From the NCBI GenBank assembly GCA_000291825.1, contig ALPF01000024.1:60096-124095 (forward strand): 64,000 nt of DNA. Reading direction: 5' to 3'. The position numbers and the translations under genes are program-made. Source of the stretch: Prochlorococcus sp. W8 (GTDB taxonomy: Bacteria > Cyanobacteriota > Cyanobacteriia > PCC-6307 > Cyanobiaceae). This document shows positions 24,142 through 34,198 of the stretch, piece after piece; position 1 is the first letter of the stretch; every line of letters starts with the position of its first letter. The notes beneath the pieces were generated by a model. It was not told the DNA's origin and made no database searches. It worked only from the letters and a program-made list of their open reading frames with translations.

Positions 24142-25209
24142 TTAAGGAATTGACTCATACAAATTTGATAAAAGATTTTCAGTAGTTTGTATATCAATAC
24201 AGGCGTCAGTAATACTTTTGCCATATTCAAGCTCATTTATTGCTCCAAGCTTTTGATTACCCTCTTTTAAATGACTTTCTAACATAACTCCTAAGATATT
24301 ATTTTCTCCATCTTTTAGTTGCCTAGAAATATTATTCAATACTGATGCTTGCCTTCTAAAATCTTTATTTGAATTACCATGACTACAATCAATCATTACT
24401 TTTTGTGGCAAATTACATTTAGATAAATCTTTAGAAATATTTTTAATATGAGAGTTCTCAAAATTGGGACCTTTTGTACCACCTCTAAGAACTATATGTG
24501 TATCAGGATTCCCAGTTGTATTAACAATAGAAGCAAATCCATCGCTATTTACACCCAAGAAATGATGTGATCTTGCTGCAGATTGCATTGCATTGATAGC
24601 AGTTGAAAAAGAACCATCTGTACCATTCTTAAAACCTATGGGCATTGATAATCCAGATGCCATTTCTCTATGAGTTTGACTCTCAGTAGTCCTAGCACCA
24701 ATAGCTGTCCAGCTAATTAAATCCGCAATATATTGAGGTACGATTGGATCCAATAATTCTGTCGCAGAAGGTATACTTTCAGAAGCCAAATATCTAAGTA
24801 AGCTTCTAGCTTTTCTCAAACCAGTATTAATATCATATGAACCATCTAAGTGTGGATCATTTATTAGACCTTTCCATCCAATAGTAGTTCTCGGCTTTTC
24901 AAAATAAACTCTCATTACAATTTCTAATTTATCGCCGAATTTACTTCTGAATTCTTGTATGTATTTGGAATACTCTTTTGCAGCATTGATATCATGTATA
25001 GAACATGGTCCTACGATTACTAAAAACTTTGTAGATTTTTTATGCAAAATATTTTTAATTAGCTCTCTTGAACTAGAGACGGTACTAGCAGAGGTATAAT
25101 CAAGTGATAAGTCCTGATGAAGTTGTCTTGGAGGTATTAATGGACGAGTTTCGACTACATGTAAATCAGATGTTTTTTCTAAGAATTGATTATTTGATGA
25201 AATTGTCAT
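24142..25209 (-). CDS. 3-deoxy-7-phosphoheptulonate (DAHP) synthase, class I AroFGH type
   Basis: This 355-residue enzyme condenses phosphoenolpyruvate and erythrose 4-phosphate, the entry to the shikimate pathway. Family motifs are present: LVIVGPCSIHD near residue 64, VMRVYFEKPRTTIGWKGLINDP, GARTTESQTHREMASGLSMP and VMIDCSHGNSNKDF. It is the E. coli AroF/G/H subtype. These are usually feedback-inhibited by an aromatic amino acid, but the specificity cannot be read. It is divergent from acnB. aroE, acting three steps later, is also in this window. Confidence 0.93.
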   Translation of the reverse strand: MTISSNNQFLEKTSDLHVVETRPLIPPRQLHQDLSLDYTSASTVSSSRELIKNILHKKSTKFLVIVGPCSIHDINAAKEYSKYIQEFRSKFGDKLEIVMRVYFEKPRTTIGWKGLINDPHLDGSYDINTGLRKARSLLRYLASESIPSATELLDPIVPQYIADLISWTAIGARTTESQTHREMASGLSMPIGFKNGTDGSFSTAINAMQSAARSHHFLGVNSDGFASIVNTTGNPDTHIVLRGGTKGPNFENSHIKNISKDLSKCNLPQKVMIDCSHGNSNKDFRRQASVLNNISRQLKDGENNILGVMLESHLKEGNQKLGAINELEYGKSITDACIDIQTTENLLSNLYESIP

Positions 25210-25304
25210 TGAAAGGGAAATAACTTTGAATATGTAAGGAGCTCTATGGATACTATTCTTTTCATAATTAAAAATAACAACAAATTAGAAATTAAACTCT
25301 AGAA

Positions 25305-27878
25305 ATGATGAATTTGGAAACATTGCTAAAAGATTATCACAATCATGTAAAGGAGAGAGCAAATAACAACATCCCCCCTTTACCTTTGAATGCTGAGCAA
25401 ACAAATATCGTCATAGAGCTTTTAGAGAAAGCTGACAAATCTCAAAGTGATTATTTAGTAAATCTCCTTACAAATAGAGTTCCTCCAGGTGTTGATGAAG
25501 CAGCATATGTAAAAGCAAGTTGGCTAACTGCAATAGCTAATGGCGAAAAATTTTGTGATTTTGTTAATCCAAAAAAAGCAATATATCTATTAGGAACAAT
25601 GATTGGCGGATATAATGTGAATTCTTTAGTTGAGATTTTAAAAAAAGAAGACAAAATCACTTCCCAAGAAGCAGCTAATGTATTAAAGAAAATTATTCTT
25701 GTATACGATGCAGCAAATGATATTTTTGAATTATCTAAAAATAATCAATATGCGAGACAAGTAATAGATAGTTGGGCGCAAGCAGAATGGTTTACTAACA
25801 AGAAATCACTGCCTAAAGAAATTAAATGCTTGGTTTTTAAAGTAAAGGGAGAAACTAATACAGATGATCTTTCACCTGCTGTACATGCAACGTCAAGACC
25901 TGATATTCCACTACATGCCTTATCAATGTTGGAATTCAAAGAAGAAACTAAATTAAATATTCTTGAAAATTTAAAGTCACAAAATATTCAAATTGCATAT
26001 GTAGGAGATGTAGTAGGAACTGGCAGCTCTCGAAAATCTGCAATTAATTCACTTATCTGGCATATTGGCGAAAATATACCTTTTGTCCCAAATAAAAAAA
26101 CAGGTGGAATTATTATTGGAGGTAAAATTGCACCTATATTTTTTAATACTGCACAAGATTCAGGTGCCCTTCCAATCGAAGCTGATGTCTCTAATTTAGA
26201 TACTGGAGATTTAATAAAAATTGAACCTTATGAAGGTTTAATAAAAAAAATTGATCCGCTTACAAAAATTGAAGAAAAAATAAGCCAATTTGATTTAAAA
26301 CCATCAACTATTACTGATGAAATACAAGCTGGTGGAAGGATTAATCTTATGATAGGAAGATCTCTGACAGATAAAATAAGAAGCAAACTTGAATTAAAAC
26401 CTAGTAAAGTTTTTATTCGCCCATCAAATCCAATAAAGAATAATTATGGTTTTACTCAAGCACAAAAAATAGTAGGAAAAGCATGTGGTCTAGATGGCGT
26501 TTCACCAGGCATGACATGTGAACCAATAATGACCACGGTCGGCAGTCAAGACACGACCGGTCCTATGACCAGAGACGAGTTAAAAGAATTAGCCTGTTTA
26601 GGATTTACTGCAGATTTAGTAATGCAAAGTTTTTGTCACACCGCAGCATATCCAAAACCAATTGATTTAATAACCCATAAAGAGTTACCTGATTTTATTT
26701 CTCAAAGAGGTGGAGTGGCCCTTAAACCTGGAGATGGAATAATTCATAGCTGGCTAAATAGAATGCTTCTTCCTGATACGGTTGGAACAGGGGGTGATAG
26801 TCATACAAGATTTCCATTAGGTATTTCATTCCCAGGAGGGTCAGGAATTGTTGCTTTTGCAGCTGCAATTGGTTCAATGCCATTAAACGTACCGGAATCA
26901 GTATTAGTAAAATTCACTGGTGATTTACTTCCAGGCATTACTTTAAGAGATCTAGTTAATGCAATTCCTCTTTTTGCAATTAAGAAAGGACTCCTCACTG
27001 TAGAAAAGGCTAATAAAAAAAATATATTTAATGGGAAAATAATGGAAATTGAGGGACTCCCAAACTTAAAACTAGAGCAAGCATTTGAGCTTACTGACTC
27101 AACAGCAGAACGCTCATGCGCTGGGAGCACAATCCTTTTATCAAATGATACCGTAGAAGAGTATTTAAGAAGTAATATTTGCCTTTTGGAGAAAATGATT
27201 GAAAGTGATTATGAGGATTCAAAATCTATTTTGAGAAGAATAAATGATATGAAAAATTGGTTAAAAAATCCGCAATTGATTCAACCTGACGCTAACGCAA
27301 CTTATGAAGAAACAATAGAGATTGATCTATCAAAAGTAACAGAACCAATAGTTGCTTGTCCTAATGATCCTGACAATGTAAAAGAAATTTCAGAAGTAGC
27401 AAATACAAAAATAGATGAAGTATTTATAGGTTCTTGCATGACAAATATTGGACATTACAGAGCTGCAGCAAAAATCCTAGAGGGAGCTGGCAAAATCAAG
27501 TCAAAATTATGGATATGTCCACCCACCAAAATGGATGAAGAAACTTTAAAAGAAGAGGGTTATTATAAAATTTTTGAAGATTGTGGTGCAAACCTAGAGC
27601 TTCCAGGATGCTCATTATGCATGGGTAATCAAGCCAGAGTAGATGACGAAGCTATAGTGTTTTCAACAAGTACAAGGAATTTTGATAATAGACTTGGAAA
27701 AAACGCACAAGTCTTTTTAGGAAGTGCAGAATTAGCTGCTGTTTGCGCTCTGTTTGGTAAAATTCCAACAGTAAAAGAATATAAAGATATTACTAAAAAT
27801 AAAATTGATCCATACTCAAAAGAACTTTATCGTTATCTTCAATTTGATGAGATAAAAAATTTTAATTTAACAAAATGA
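25305..27878 (+). CDS. acnB: Aconitate hydratase B
   Basis: This 857-residue protein is the AcnB form of aconitase, which interconverts citrate and isocitrate. The domain order is that of AcnB: an N-terminal HEAT-like domain, then the swivelling domain (GDVVGTGSSRKSAINSLIW near residue 230), then the Fe-S core. Cluster cysteines lie in GSCMTNIGHYRAAA and PGCSLCMGNQAR toward the C-terminus. Its end overlaps the start of the ClC gene by 4 nt (ATGA). All visible catalytic motifs are intact. Confidence 0.97.
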   Translation: MMNLETLLKDYHNHVKERANNNIPPLPLNAEQTNIVIELLEKADKSQSDYLVNLLTNRVPPGVDEAAYVKASWLTAIANGEKFCDFVNPKKAIYLLGTMIGGYNVNSLVEILKKEDKITSQEAANVLKKIILVYDAANDIFELSKNNQYARQVIDSWAQAEWFTNKKSLPKEIKCLVFKVKGETNTDDLSPAVHATSRPDIPLHALSMLEFKEETKLNILENLKSQNIQIAYVGDVVGTGSSRKSAINSLIWHIGENIPFVPNKKTGGIIIGGKIAPIFFNTAQDSGALPIEADVSNLDTGDLIKIEPYEGLIKKIDPLTKIEEKISQFDLKPSTITDEIQAGGRINLMIGRSLTDKIRSKLELKPSKVFIRPSNPIKNNYGFTQAQKIVGKACGLDGVSPGMTCEPIMTTVGSQDTTGPMTRDELKELACLGFTADLVMQSFCHTAAYPKPIDLITHKELPDFISQRGGVALKPGDGIIHSWLNRMLLPDTVGTGGDSHTRFPLGISFPGGSGIVAFAAAIGSMPLNVPESVLVKFTGDLLPGITLRDLVNAIPLFAIKKGLLTVEKANKKNIFNGKIMEIEGLPNLKLEQAFELTDSTAERSCAGSTILLSNDTVEEYLRSNICLLEKMIESDYEDSKSILRRINDMKNWLKNPQLIQPDANATYEETIEIDLSKVTEPIVACPNDPDNVKEISEVANTKIDEVFIGSCMTNIGHYRAAAKILEGAGKIKSKLWICPPTKMDEETLKEEGYYKIFEDCGANLELPGCSLCMGNQARVDDEAIVFSTSTRNFDNRLGKNAQVFLGSAELAAVCALFGKIPTVKEYKDITKNKIDPYSKELYRYLQFDEIKNFNLTK

Positions 27879-29219
27879 ACCAAAGTAATGGATATAAATT
27901 AAAAGCAGAAATTAAACAAAAAAGTAGTGATTCAGTCAAAAGCATAAAAAAATTATTAAGGCAACGTTCCTTAGTAGTTGCTTTTGCCCTCTTATTAACG
28001 GGTCTTGGAGCTTCAATTACAAGTGTTTCCTTCAAAACTGGAATAGCTTTTATCAATAGTTGGAAATTAGAACTTTTAGAAAGTTATCCAGCATATTTGG
28101 TCCTGCCTCTTTTTGGTTTGATCGGTGGTGCTCTCTCTGGTCTTTTAATCAAAAATCTTGCCCCTGCAGCTAAAGGATCTGGCGTAAGTCAGATCATGGG
28201 CTTTTTAAGACATAAAAGAGTTCCGATGAACTTAAGAGTTGGATTAGTCAAGCTTATATCTGGAATCATATCTATAGGAAGTGGCTTCCCGCTAGGACCA
28301 GAAGGTCCTTCTGTGCAAATGGGAGGCTCTGTCGCCTGGCAAATGGCTAAATGGTTAAAAGCACCAATAGCATTTAGACGAGTCATTGTGGCGGCAGGAG
28401 GGGGGGGCTGGTATTGCAGCAGTATTCAGTGCTCCTTTAGGAGGGTTCATTTATGCAATAGAAGAATTATTAAATTCTGCAAGACCTGTAGTTTTGTTAT
28501 TAGTTATAGTTACTACTTTTATTGCTGATTCTTCAGCAATTTTTCTTCAAGGAGGATCTAATAAACCTGCATTTGCAATTAACTTATCCTTTTCGCCTAA
28601 TGACTTTTTTTATCTTGTTATCCTTGGATTAATTATTGGGATATTTGCAGAATTCTATTGTAAATATGTTTTAATGATGCAAAATCTCGGGAAAAAACTA
28701 TATCAAAATAAATTTGTTATCAAAATGAGTTTATGTGGTTTTATCTTAGGAACTATCTACTCTCTATTAGGAGATGAATTTCATGATTTAGATAAATTAA
28801 AAAAAATTATAGCTACACAAAATTTAGATTTCTCTATTAATCCAGTTGAAAATATAACTATATGGGCAATTTTAGTCGTTTTTATACTATTTATTACATC
28901 AGGATTAGCCGCTGCAGTAGGTGCTCCTGGAGGATTATTTTACCCAATGCTTATTCTAGGAGGAGCAATTGGCTTAATCATAGGCAGTTTAATTCCAGAG
29001 AATGCTCCAAACACATATGTGTTCGCAGGAATGGGAGCATTTGTAGCTGGATGTTCTAGAACACCCATTACCGCGATGTTTCTCGCATTCGCCTTAACTA
29101 AAAATTTAATCATACTAAAACCAGTTCTTATAAGCTGTATAACTAGTTTCTTAATAGCAAGATTATTCAATGAAAAATCTATTTACGAAAGACAAATTCA
29201 AATTGAAATAGAGAACTAA
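27875..29219 (+). pseudogene. ClC-family chloride channel/antiporter gene split by a frameshift
   Basis: Two overlapping frames together encode one ClC transporter. The first (27875-28528) has GSGVSQIMGF and the selectivity-filter motif GPEGPSVQMGG, then turns into unrelated sequence. The second (28386-29219) continues in the +1 frame with FSAPLGGFIYAIEEL, containing the EE proton-glutamate motif, and GAPGGLFYPMLILGGA. The switch is at eight consecutive Gs, 28400-28407; seven would restore one continuous protein of about 447 residues, a normal ClC length. No other lesion is visible. It may be a recent or strain-specific loss, a phase-variable tract, ribosomal frameshifting, or a sequencing error. 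The gene is coupled to acnB by a 4-nt overlap. Confidence 0.85.
28400..28407 (+). repeat. G8 homopolymer tract at the ClC frameshift
   Basis: Eight Gs in a row follow GGA in the ClC gene. One base fewer would keep the upstream frame running into the downstream ClC segment. It is the longest G run I noticed in this AT-rich window; a run of six occurs inside valS. Confidence 0.9.
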
Positions 29220-29229
29220 TCAGAAGAGA

Positions 29230-30084
29230 CTAATCAAATACTGCTGTTTTACTGTTGTAAACAAATACTTGATGATTAAGATGCATTCTTACAGCCCTAG
29301 CAAGCGAAATTCTCTCAATATCTCTCCCTTTCCTAATTAAATCATCGACTTCATCTCTATGACTAACTCTAACGGTACACTGATCAATGATTGGTCCCTC
29401 ATCTAAATCTTTTGTGACATAATGAGAGGTTGCACCAATTAACTTTACTCCTCTTTTCCAAGCGCGATGATAGGGTTGGGAACCTTTAAAAGCCGGCAAA
29501 AAAGAATGATGGATATTAATAATTTCAGAGAATTCATGCAAAAAAGATTCACTGAGAATTTGCATATATTTAGCTAAAATTGCAAATTTTATATTAAAAC
29601 ATTTTAACTTACTTAAAATTTGTTTTTCAACTTTTGATCTCTGGTTATTAATTGAATCATAATAAACAAATTGAGCATTAAAATCTTTTGCTAAACCTTC
29701 AAGATCAGGATGATTAGAAATAATTAATGGGACTTTCATCTTTAACTCTCCATTCCTCACCCTCCATAACAAGTCGATTAGGCAATGATTTTGCTTACTA
29801 ACGAATATTGCTACATTTGGAATTTCGTCAGAATAATTTATAGTAAATTTTGCATTTATATTATTTGCAATTGGTTGAAATCTTTCAAATATCTCTGACT
29901 TATTAAAGGGAAAACTATTGATATTCCATTCAATCCTGCTCAAGAAGATTTCTGCGTCCTGATCTGTATGATGATCAGAATGCCTAATGTTTCCGCCACA
30001 ACTAGAGATCCAACTAGTTAACTTATATACCAATCCAGGTTGATCGGGACAAACAGTTCTTAAAATAATTGACGGGTTTTCCAA
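29230..30084 (-). CDS. purU: Formyltetrahydrofolate deformylase PurU
   Basis: This 284-residue hydrolase releases formate from 10-formyltetrahydrofolate. It has an N-terminal ACT domain (ILRTVCPDQPGLVYKLTSWI) and a C-terminal formyltransferase-type domain. The latter carries NIHHSFLPAFKG, GATSHYVTKDLDEGPIIDQ and the characteristic end RVSHRDEVDDLIRKGRDIER. The folate C1 theme is shared with gcvT and the purine genes in this window, but they are not adjacent. It is divergent from the FAD oxidoreductase gene. Confidence 0.95.
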   Translation of the reverse strand: MENPSIILRTVCPDQPGLVYKLTSWISSCGGNIRHSDHHTDQDAEIFLSRIEWNINSFPFNKSEIFERFQPIANNINAKFTINYSDEIPNVAIFVSKQNHCLIDLLWRVRNGELKMKVPLIISNHPDLEGLAKDFNAQFVYYDSINNQRSKVEKQILSKLKCFNIKFAILAKYMQILSESFLHEFSEIINIHHSFLPAFKGSQPYHRAWKRGVKLIGATSHYVTKDLDEGPIIDQCTVRVSHRDEVDDLIRKGRDIERISLARAVRMHLNHQVFVYNSKTAVFD

Positions 30085-30131
30085 AGATGAGAGATTTTAT
30101 TTAAATTTTTATAATTACTTATAATATATTA

Positions 30132-31211
30132 ATGAATAATGCAAAAGATACATTTAATAAAATCAAAGTATTAATTGTAGGATCAGGCATAATTGGCAAA
30201 TCCAATGCTTTTAAATTATCAGAATATGGATTTGATGTCACATTAGTTGATCAAGATGAAATTCATAATAGTAGTCATGCTGCTCTTGGAATTTTAATGG
30301 GGAAAATTTATCAAAAAAGAAAAGGTAGAAGTTGGATCCTACGACAAAAAAGTTCGGAATTATGGCCTAAATGGATAAATATTTTGCAAACTTATAATCC
30401 AAACTTAAAAATTGAAAAACCATTATATCAACTTACAAATGATCAAAAAAAATTTAACAAATTAATTGGTTTTGCAAATAATTATCTATATGATGGTTTA
30501 GAAATATTAGAGGGTAATTCAAATATTTTAGATCCAATTAATAAAATATTTAAAGGAAATAAATTACAAGGAATAATTTCACGTCAGGATGGAAGAATTA
30601 ATCCAAAAGTTTTATTAGAAACACTTAACATAGCTTTAAAATCAAAAAATATCAAAACGATTAATAATCAAATAATTAAAATTAAAAAGAATAATACAAA
30701 ATGGAATTTGCTTCTCAAGACCGGTGAAATTTTAATCAGCGAAATAGTTATACTGTGTAATTCACTAGATTCATTAAAATTAATTAATCCTGAAATATAT
30801 GACATAAAATTAAAACCTGTACTTGGGCAAGCTGTAGAAATATTTCATGAGGAAAAAAATATTGATTTTTTATCCTTACCAAAACTTTTAAATATTAATG
30901 GCAAAAATCTTATAACTTTAAGCGAAAACAAAATAATAATAGGATCAACTGATGAATATAAATTTAAACCTGAAGAATCTTATTTAAATGAACTTTTTGA
31001 ATTCTTAGAACATAAACCAAATTGGCTTGACAAAAAAAACATTACTAGAAAATGGTTTGGAATCCGTTCAAGACCTGAAGGTGAGCCATCACCATTATTA
31101 AAATCATTAGAAAAAGGATTAATATTATGCTCAGGATTTTATAAAAATGGGATATTACTTGCTCCTGCCTGTTCTCATTGGGTCTCAGAGGAAATTAAAA
31201 AACATATTTAA
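30132..31211 (+). CDS. FAD-dependent oxidoreductase (DAO/DadA/ThiO family)
   Basis: This 359-residue protein has an N-terminal Rossmann FAD-binding motif (VLIVGSGIIGKSNAFKL) followed by an acidic residue at the end of the second strand (VDQDE). The C-terminal FxGIRSRPEGEPSP and GFYKNGILLAPAC motifs are typical of the D-amino acid oxidase/glycine oxidase group. It could be glycine oxidase (ThiO) or a related amine oxidase; the substrate is not determined. The stop is 1 nt from the convergent dnaK stop. Confidence 0.8.
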   Translation: MNNAKDTFNKIKVLIVGSGIIGKSNAFKLSEYGFDVTLVDQDEIHNSSHAALGILMGKIYQKRKGRSWILRQKSSELWPKWINILQTYNPNLKIEKPLYQLTNDQKKFNKLIGFANNYLYDGLEILEGNSNILDPINKIFKGNKLQGIISRQDGRINPKVLLETLNIALKSKNIKTINNQIIKIKKNNTKWNLLLKTGEILISEIVILCNSLDSLKLINPEIYDIKLKPVLGQAVEIFHEEKNIDFLSLPKLLNINGKNLITLSENKIIIGSTDEYKFKPEESYLNELFEFLEHKPNWLDKKNITRKWFGIRSRPEGEPSPLLKSLEKGLILCSGFYKNGILLAPACSHWVSEEIKKHI

Positions 31212-31212
31212 A

Positions 31213-33108
31213 CTATTTTGATTCAGTAAAATCAGCATCAATTACATCATCTCCATCATTTTTCTCAGAAGAAGTTTGTTCCTCACTGCCAGCTGCAGGA
31301 GCTTGATTGCCAGGCTGTTGATAGACTGAAGAACCAACAGCATAAAGTTCTTGCTGAAGCTCTTCAAGAAGTTTTTTCATTAAGTCATAATCTTCATTAG
31401 AAATTGCATCCTTCAACGTTTTACTCTTTTCTTCTACTTTTGATTTAGTAGCTTGATCAATCTTGTCACCTAATTCTGCGAGCTGCTTTTCTGTTTGATA
31501 TACAAGGGTTTCAGATTGATTTTTCAAATCAATACGATCCCTTTTCTCTTTATCAGCAGAAGCATTTGTTTCAGCATCTTTTACCATTTTATCAACTTCA
31601 TTATCTGATAAAGTTGAAGCCCCTGTTATTGATATACTTTGTTCTTTACCGCTACCTTTATCCTTTGCAGTAACACTTAGAATACCATTAGCATCGATAT
31701 CAAATGTTACCTCAATTTGTGGAACTCCTCTGGGAGCCGAAGGAATCCCATCAAGCCTAAATGTACCTAAGCTTTTATTATCAGAAGCCATCTCCCTCTC
31801 TCCTTGAAGAACATGAATTTCAACATTAGTTTGACCATCAACAGCGGTAGAGTATGTCTCAGATTTCTTAGTTGGAACTGTTGTATTTCTAGAAATCATT
31901 TTTGTCATTACACCTCCAAGAGTTTCAACACCTAAAGATAATGGAGTTACATCTAATAAAAGGATATCTTTAACTTCTCCAGCAAGAACACCTCCCTGTA
32001 CTGCGGCTCCTACTGCGACAACTTCATCAGGATTTACAGTTTGATTGGGCTCTTTGCCTGTAATAGTTTTAACTAAATCTAATACTGCTGGGATTCTAGA
32101 AGACCCACCAACCATAACAACTTCATCTATCTGGCTTGTTGAAATTTTTGCATCTTTGAGTGCTTGCTCAACTGGGATCTTACATCTATTAATTAGCGAT
32201 GCCGCTAATTCTTCAAATTTTGCTCTAGTTAAATTTAAATCTAAATGCTTAGGGCCCTCTGGGGTAGCAGTAATGAAAGGTAGATTAATTTCACTTTGTG
32301 TAGCATTAGATAATTCAATTTTTGCTTTTTCAGCAGCTTCGGTCAAACGTTGCAAAGCTTGCTTATCCTGTCTCAAGTCAATACCTTCATTTGATTTAAA
32401 TGTACTAGCTAAATGATCAACAATACACCTATCAAAATCATCCCCTCCTAAATGGGTATCACCAGATGTTGAAAGGACCTCAGTAACACCATCACCAGCC
32501 TCAATAACAGAAACATCAAAAGTACCTCCTCCAAGATCGAATACAAGTATTTTTTCGTTTTCTTTATCCAAACCATAAGCTAAAGCAGCAGCCGTTGGTT
32601 CATTTACTATCCTCAAAACTTCAAGACCAGCTATTTTTCCTGCATCTTTTGTAGCTTGCCTTTGCGAATCATTGAAATAAGCTGGAACAGTAATAACAGC
32701 TTGAGTTACTTTTTCTCCTAAATATTTACCAGCATCTTCAGCTAATTTTCTAAGAACTTGAGAACTTACTTCTTCAGGAGAAAATTGTTTATCTAACACA
32801 GGGCATTTTAATTTCACACTTGAGCCAGATTTCTCAATTGCGTAACTAACTTCTTTAGATTCCTGGCTAACTTCATCAACTCTTCTCCCAACAAAACGTT
32901 TTGCAGAATAAAAAGTATTCTCAGGATTCATAACTGCCTGTCTTTTTGCAATTTGACCAACCAACTTGTCTTGATTTTTTGTATATGCAACTACAGATGG
33001 CGTAGTTCTGAAACCTTCGGCATTTGCTATTACAGTAGGCTTACCACCTTCCATAACGGCTACACAACTATTTGTTGTACCTAAGTCAATTCCAACAACC
33101 TTCCCCAT
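31213..33108 (-). CDS. dnaK: Chaperone DnaK (Hsp70)
   Basis: This 631-residue Hsp70 has the ATPase start [17 protein letters not shown], the phosphate-2 loop [12 protein letters not shown] and a C-terminal substrate-binding domain. The tail is rich in D and E, ending DADFTESK, as in bacterial DnaK. A strong ribosome binding site AAGGAG lies 11 nt upstream of the ATG on the minus strand. No grpE or dnaJ is adjacent, so this is likely one of several DnaK paralogues found in cyanobacteria; it looks like the DnaK2-type housekeeping one, which is inference. Confidence 0.95.
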   Translation of the reverse strand: MGKVVGIDLGTTNSCVAVMEGGKPTVIANAEGFRTTPSVVAYTKNQDKLVGQIAKRQAVMNPENTFYSAKRFVGRRVDEVSQESKEVSYAIEKSGSSVKLKCPVLDKQFSPEEVSSQVLRKLAEDAGKYLGEKVTQAVITVPAYFNDSQRQATKDAGKIAGLEVLRIVNEPTAAALAYGLDKENEKILVFDLGGGTFDVSVIEAGDGVTEVLSTSGDTHLGGDDFDRCIVDHLASTFKSNEGIDLRQDKQALQRLTEAAEKAKIELSNATQSEINLPFITATPEGPKHLDLNLTRAKFEELAASLINRCKIPVEQALKDAKISTSQIDEVVMVGGSSRIPAVLDLVKTITGKEPNQTVNPDEVVAVGAAVQGGVLAGEVKDILLLDVTPLSLGVETLGGVMTKMISRNTTVPTKKSETYSTAVDGQTNVEIHVLQGEREMASDNKSLGTFRLDGIPSAPRGVPQIEVTFDIDANGILSVTAKDKGSGKEQSISITGASTLSDNEVDKMVKDAETNASADKEKRDRIDLKNQSETLVYQTEKQLAELGDKIDQATKSKVEEKSKTLKDAISNEDYDLMKKLLEELQQELYAVGSSVYQQPGNQAPAAGSEEQTSSEKNDGDDVIDADFTESK

Positions 33109-33147
33109 GGATAAAAATTCTCCTTAATAAACTACATAATCGGTCAT

Positions 33148-33177
33148 CCTCGTCTTTATTGTTACTCACAGACGAGG
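33148..33177 (-). promoter_or_regulatory. Inverted repeat upstream of dnaK
   Basis: CCTCGTCT at 33148-33155 is perfectly inverted as AGACGAGG at 33170-33177 with a 14-nt spacer. It lies 40-69 nt upstream of the dnaK ATG, in the 116-bp gap between dnaK and aroE. It does not match the CIRCE heat-shock operator. It could be an operator or a leader hairpin for dnaK; the G+C content of the arms stands out against the AT-rich surroundings. Confidence 0.45.
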
Positions 33178-33224
33178 TGTGGTTTCCGAACAACAATCTT
33201 TTTTCTTCTTAAAAATAACTAAAA

Positions 33225-34082
33225 ATGATAGATAGTAAAACATCCTTCCTTGCTTTAATTGGCAATCCAGTAGAACATTCTTTGTCGCCAATAATACACA
33301 ATGCAGCGATAAAATTTTTAAAGCTAGATCTAATTTATATAGCGATACCATGCAAAAATGAGGATTTCCAAATAGTTATTAATGCATTAAAAAAAATTAA
33401 TTGCAAGGGTTTGAATATTACTATTCCATTTAAAGAAAAAGCTTTTAATTTATGTGATGAAATTTCCCCAATAGCAAGAAAAATTAAAGCGATAAACACA
33501 TTGAAAGTAAACCAAAATTTTGAATGGAGTGGTACTAATACTGATGTCGAAGGATTCATTTATCCAATAAAAGACTTTAAATTAACAGGAAAAAAATCTA
33601 TCGTAATAGGCTCTGGTGGAGCTGCAAGATCTGCTGTTCAAGGATTAACTGATTTAAAATTGTCAGAAATTTTAGTAATTTCAAGAAATGAATCAAATTT
33701 AAAAAAATTTTTAGATGACTTTAAAAATTTTAAATCTGTTAGAGGATCCCTAGCAAGTAATAAAAACATTGACGATTTAATTAACCAGGCAGATTTAATT
33801 ATTAACACTACGCCAATTGGGATGAAAAACTATAAAGATTATGATGAACTACCGTTTGGTAAGGAATTTTGGGATCCTTTGAATTCTAAATCAATTGTTT
33901 ACGACTTAGTTTATAATCCAAGAATTACAAAACTTTTAAGATTTTCTGAAAACAAAGGTTGTCAGATTATTGATGGATCAGAAATGTTGGTTGCCCAAGG
34001 AGCAAAGTCACTCTCTTATTGGACAGGTATAAAGGACATCCCTATTGAAATAATGAGAAAAGCTATCAAAAAATATTTATGA
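33225..34082 (+). CDS. aroE: Shikimate dehydrogenase AroE
   Basis: This 285-residue NADPH-dependent enzyme reduces 3-dehydroshikimate to shikimate. Substrate-binding motifs are GNPVEHSLSP near residue 12, the catalytic lysine in NITIPFKEKA near residue 70, and NTDVEGF near residue 105. The nucleotide-binding loop IGSGGAARSA follows near 127, and the C-terminus has GSEMLVAQGAKSL. The length is normal. It is divergent from dnaK and 116 bp upstream of rpsF. Confidence 0.95.
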   Translation: MIDSKTSFLALIGNPVEHSLSPIIHNAAIKFLKLDLIYIAIPCKNEDFQIVINALKKINCKGLNITIPFKEKAFNLCDEISPIARKIKAINTLKVNQNFEWSGTNTDVEGFIYPIKDFKLTGKKSIVIGSGGAARSAVQGLTDLKLSEILVISRNESNLKKFLDDFKNFKSVRGSLASNKNIDDLINQADLIINTTPIGMKNYKDYDELPFGKEFWDPLNSKSIVYDLVYNPRITKLLRFSENKGCQIIDGSEMLVAQGAKSLSYWTGIKDIPIEIMRKAIKKYL

Positions 34083-34152
34083 GTAAATTTAAAGTTATAA
34101 GAAATAAAAAACTTTCTAAATAAAACTACGATATTGTATTCTATTAAGTGTA

Positions 34153-34195
34153 CAGACGCTCATAAAATATTATGAGCCTTATATGACCTAGTCTG
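34153..34195 (+). promoter_or_regulatory. Compound hairpin in the rpsF leader
   Basis: CAGAC (34153-34157) pairs with GTCTG (34191-34195). Inside it, GCTCATAA (34158-34165) pairs perfectly with TTATGAGC (34170-34177) over a 4-nt loop. A 13-base unpaired stretch remains on the 3' side. The outer stem ends 3 nt before the rpsF ATG, so folding would place the start right at the helix base. Ribosomal S6:S18 leader motifs of similar layout are known before rpsF in other bacteria; I do not see their conserved CCG bulge clearly, so an autoregulatory role is inference. Confidence 0.5.
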
Positions 34196-34198
34196 AAA

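Noticed and set aside
26801..27130. 109-codon frame antisense to acnB
   Set aside because: Lies entirely within the highly conserved acnB coding sequence and has no recognisable domain; it is a shadow frame.
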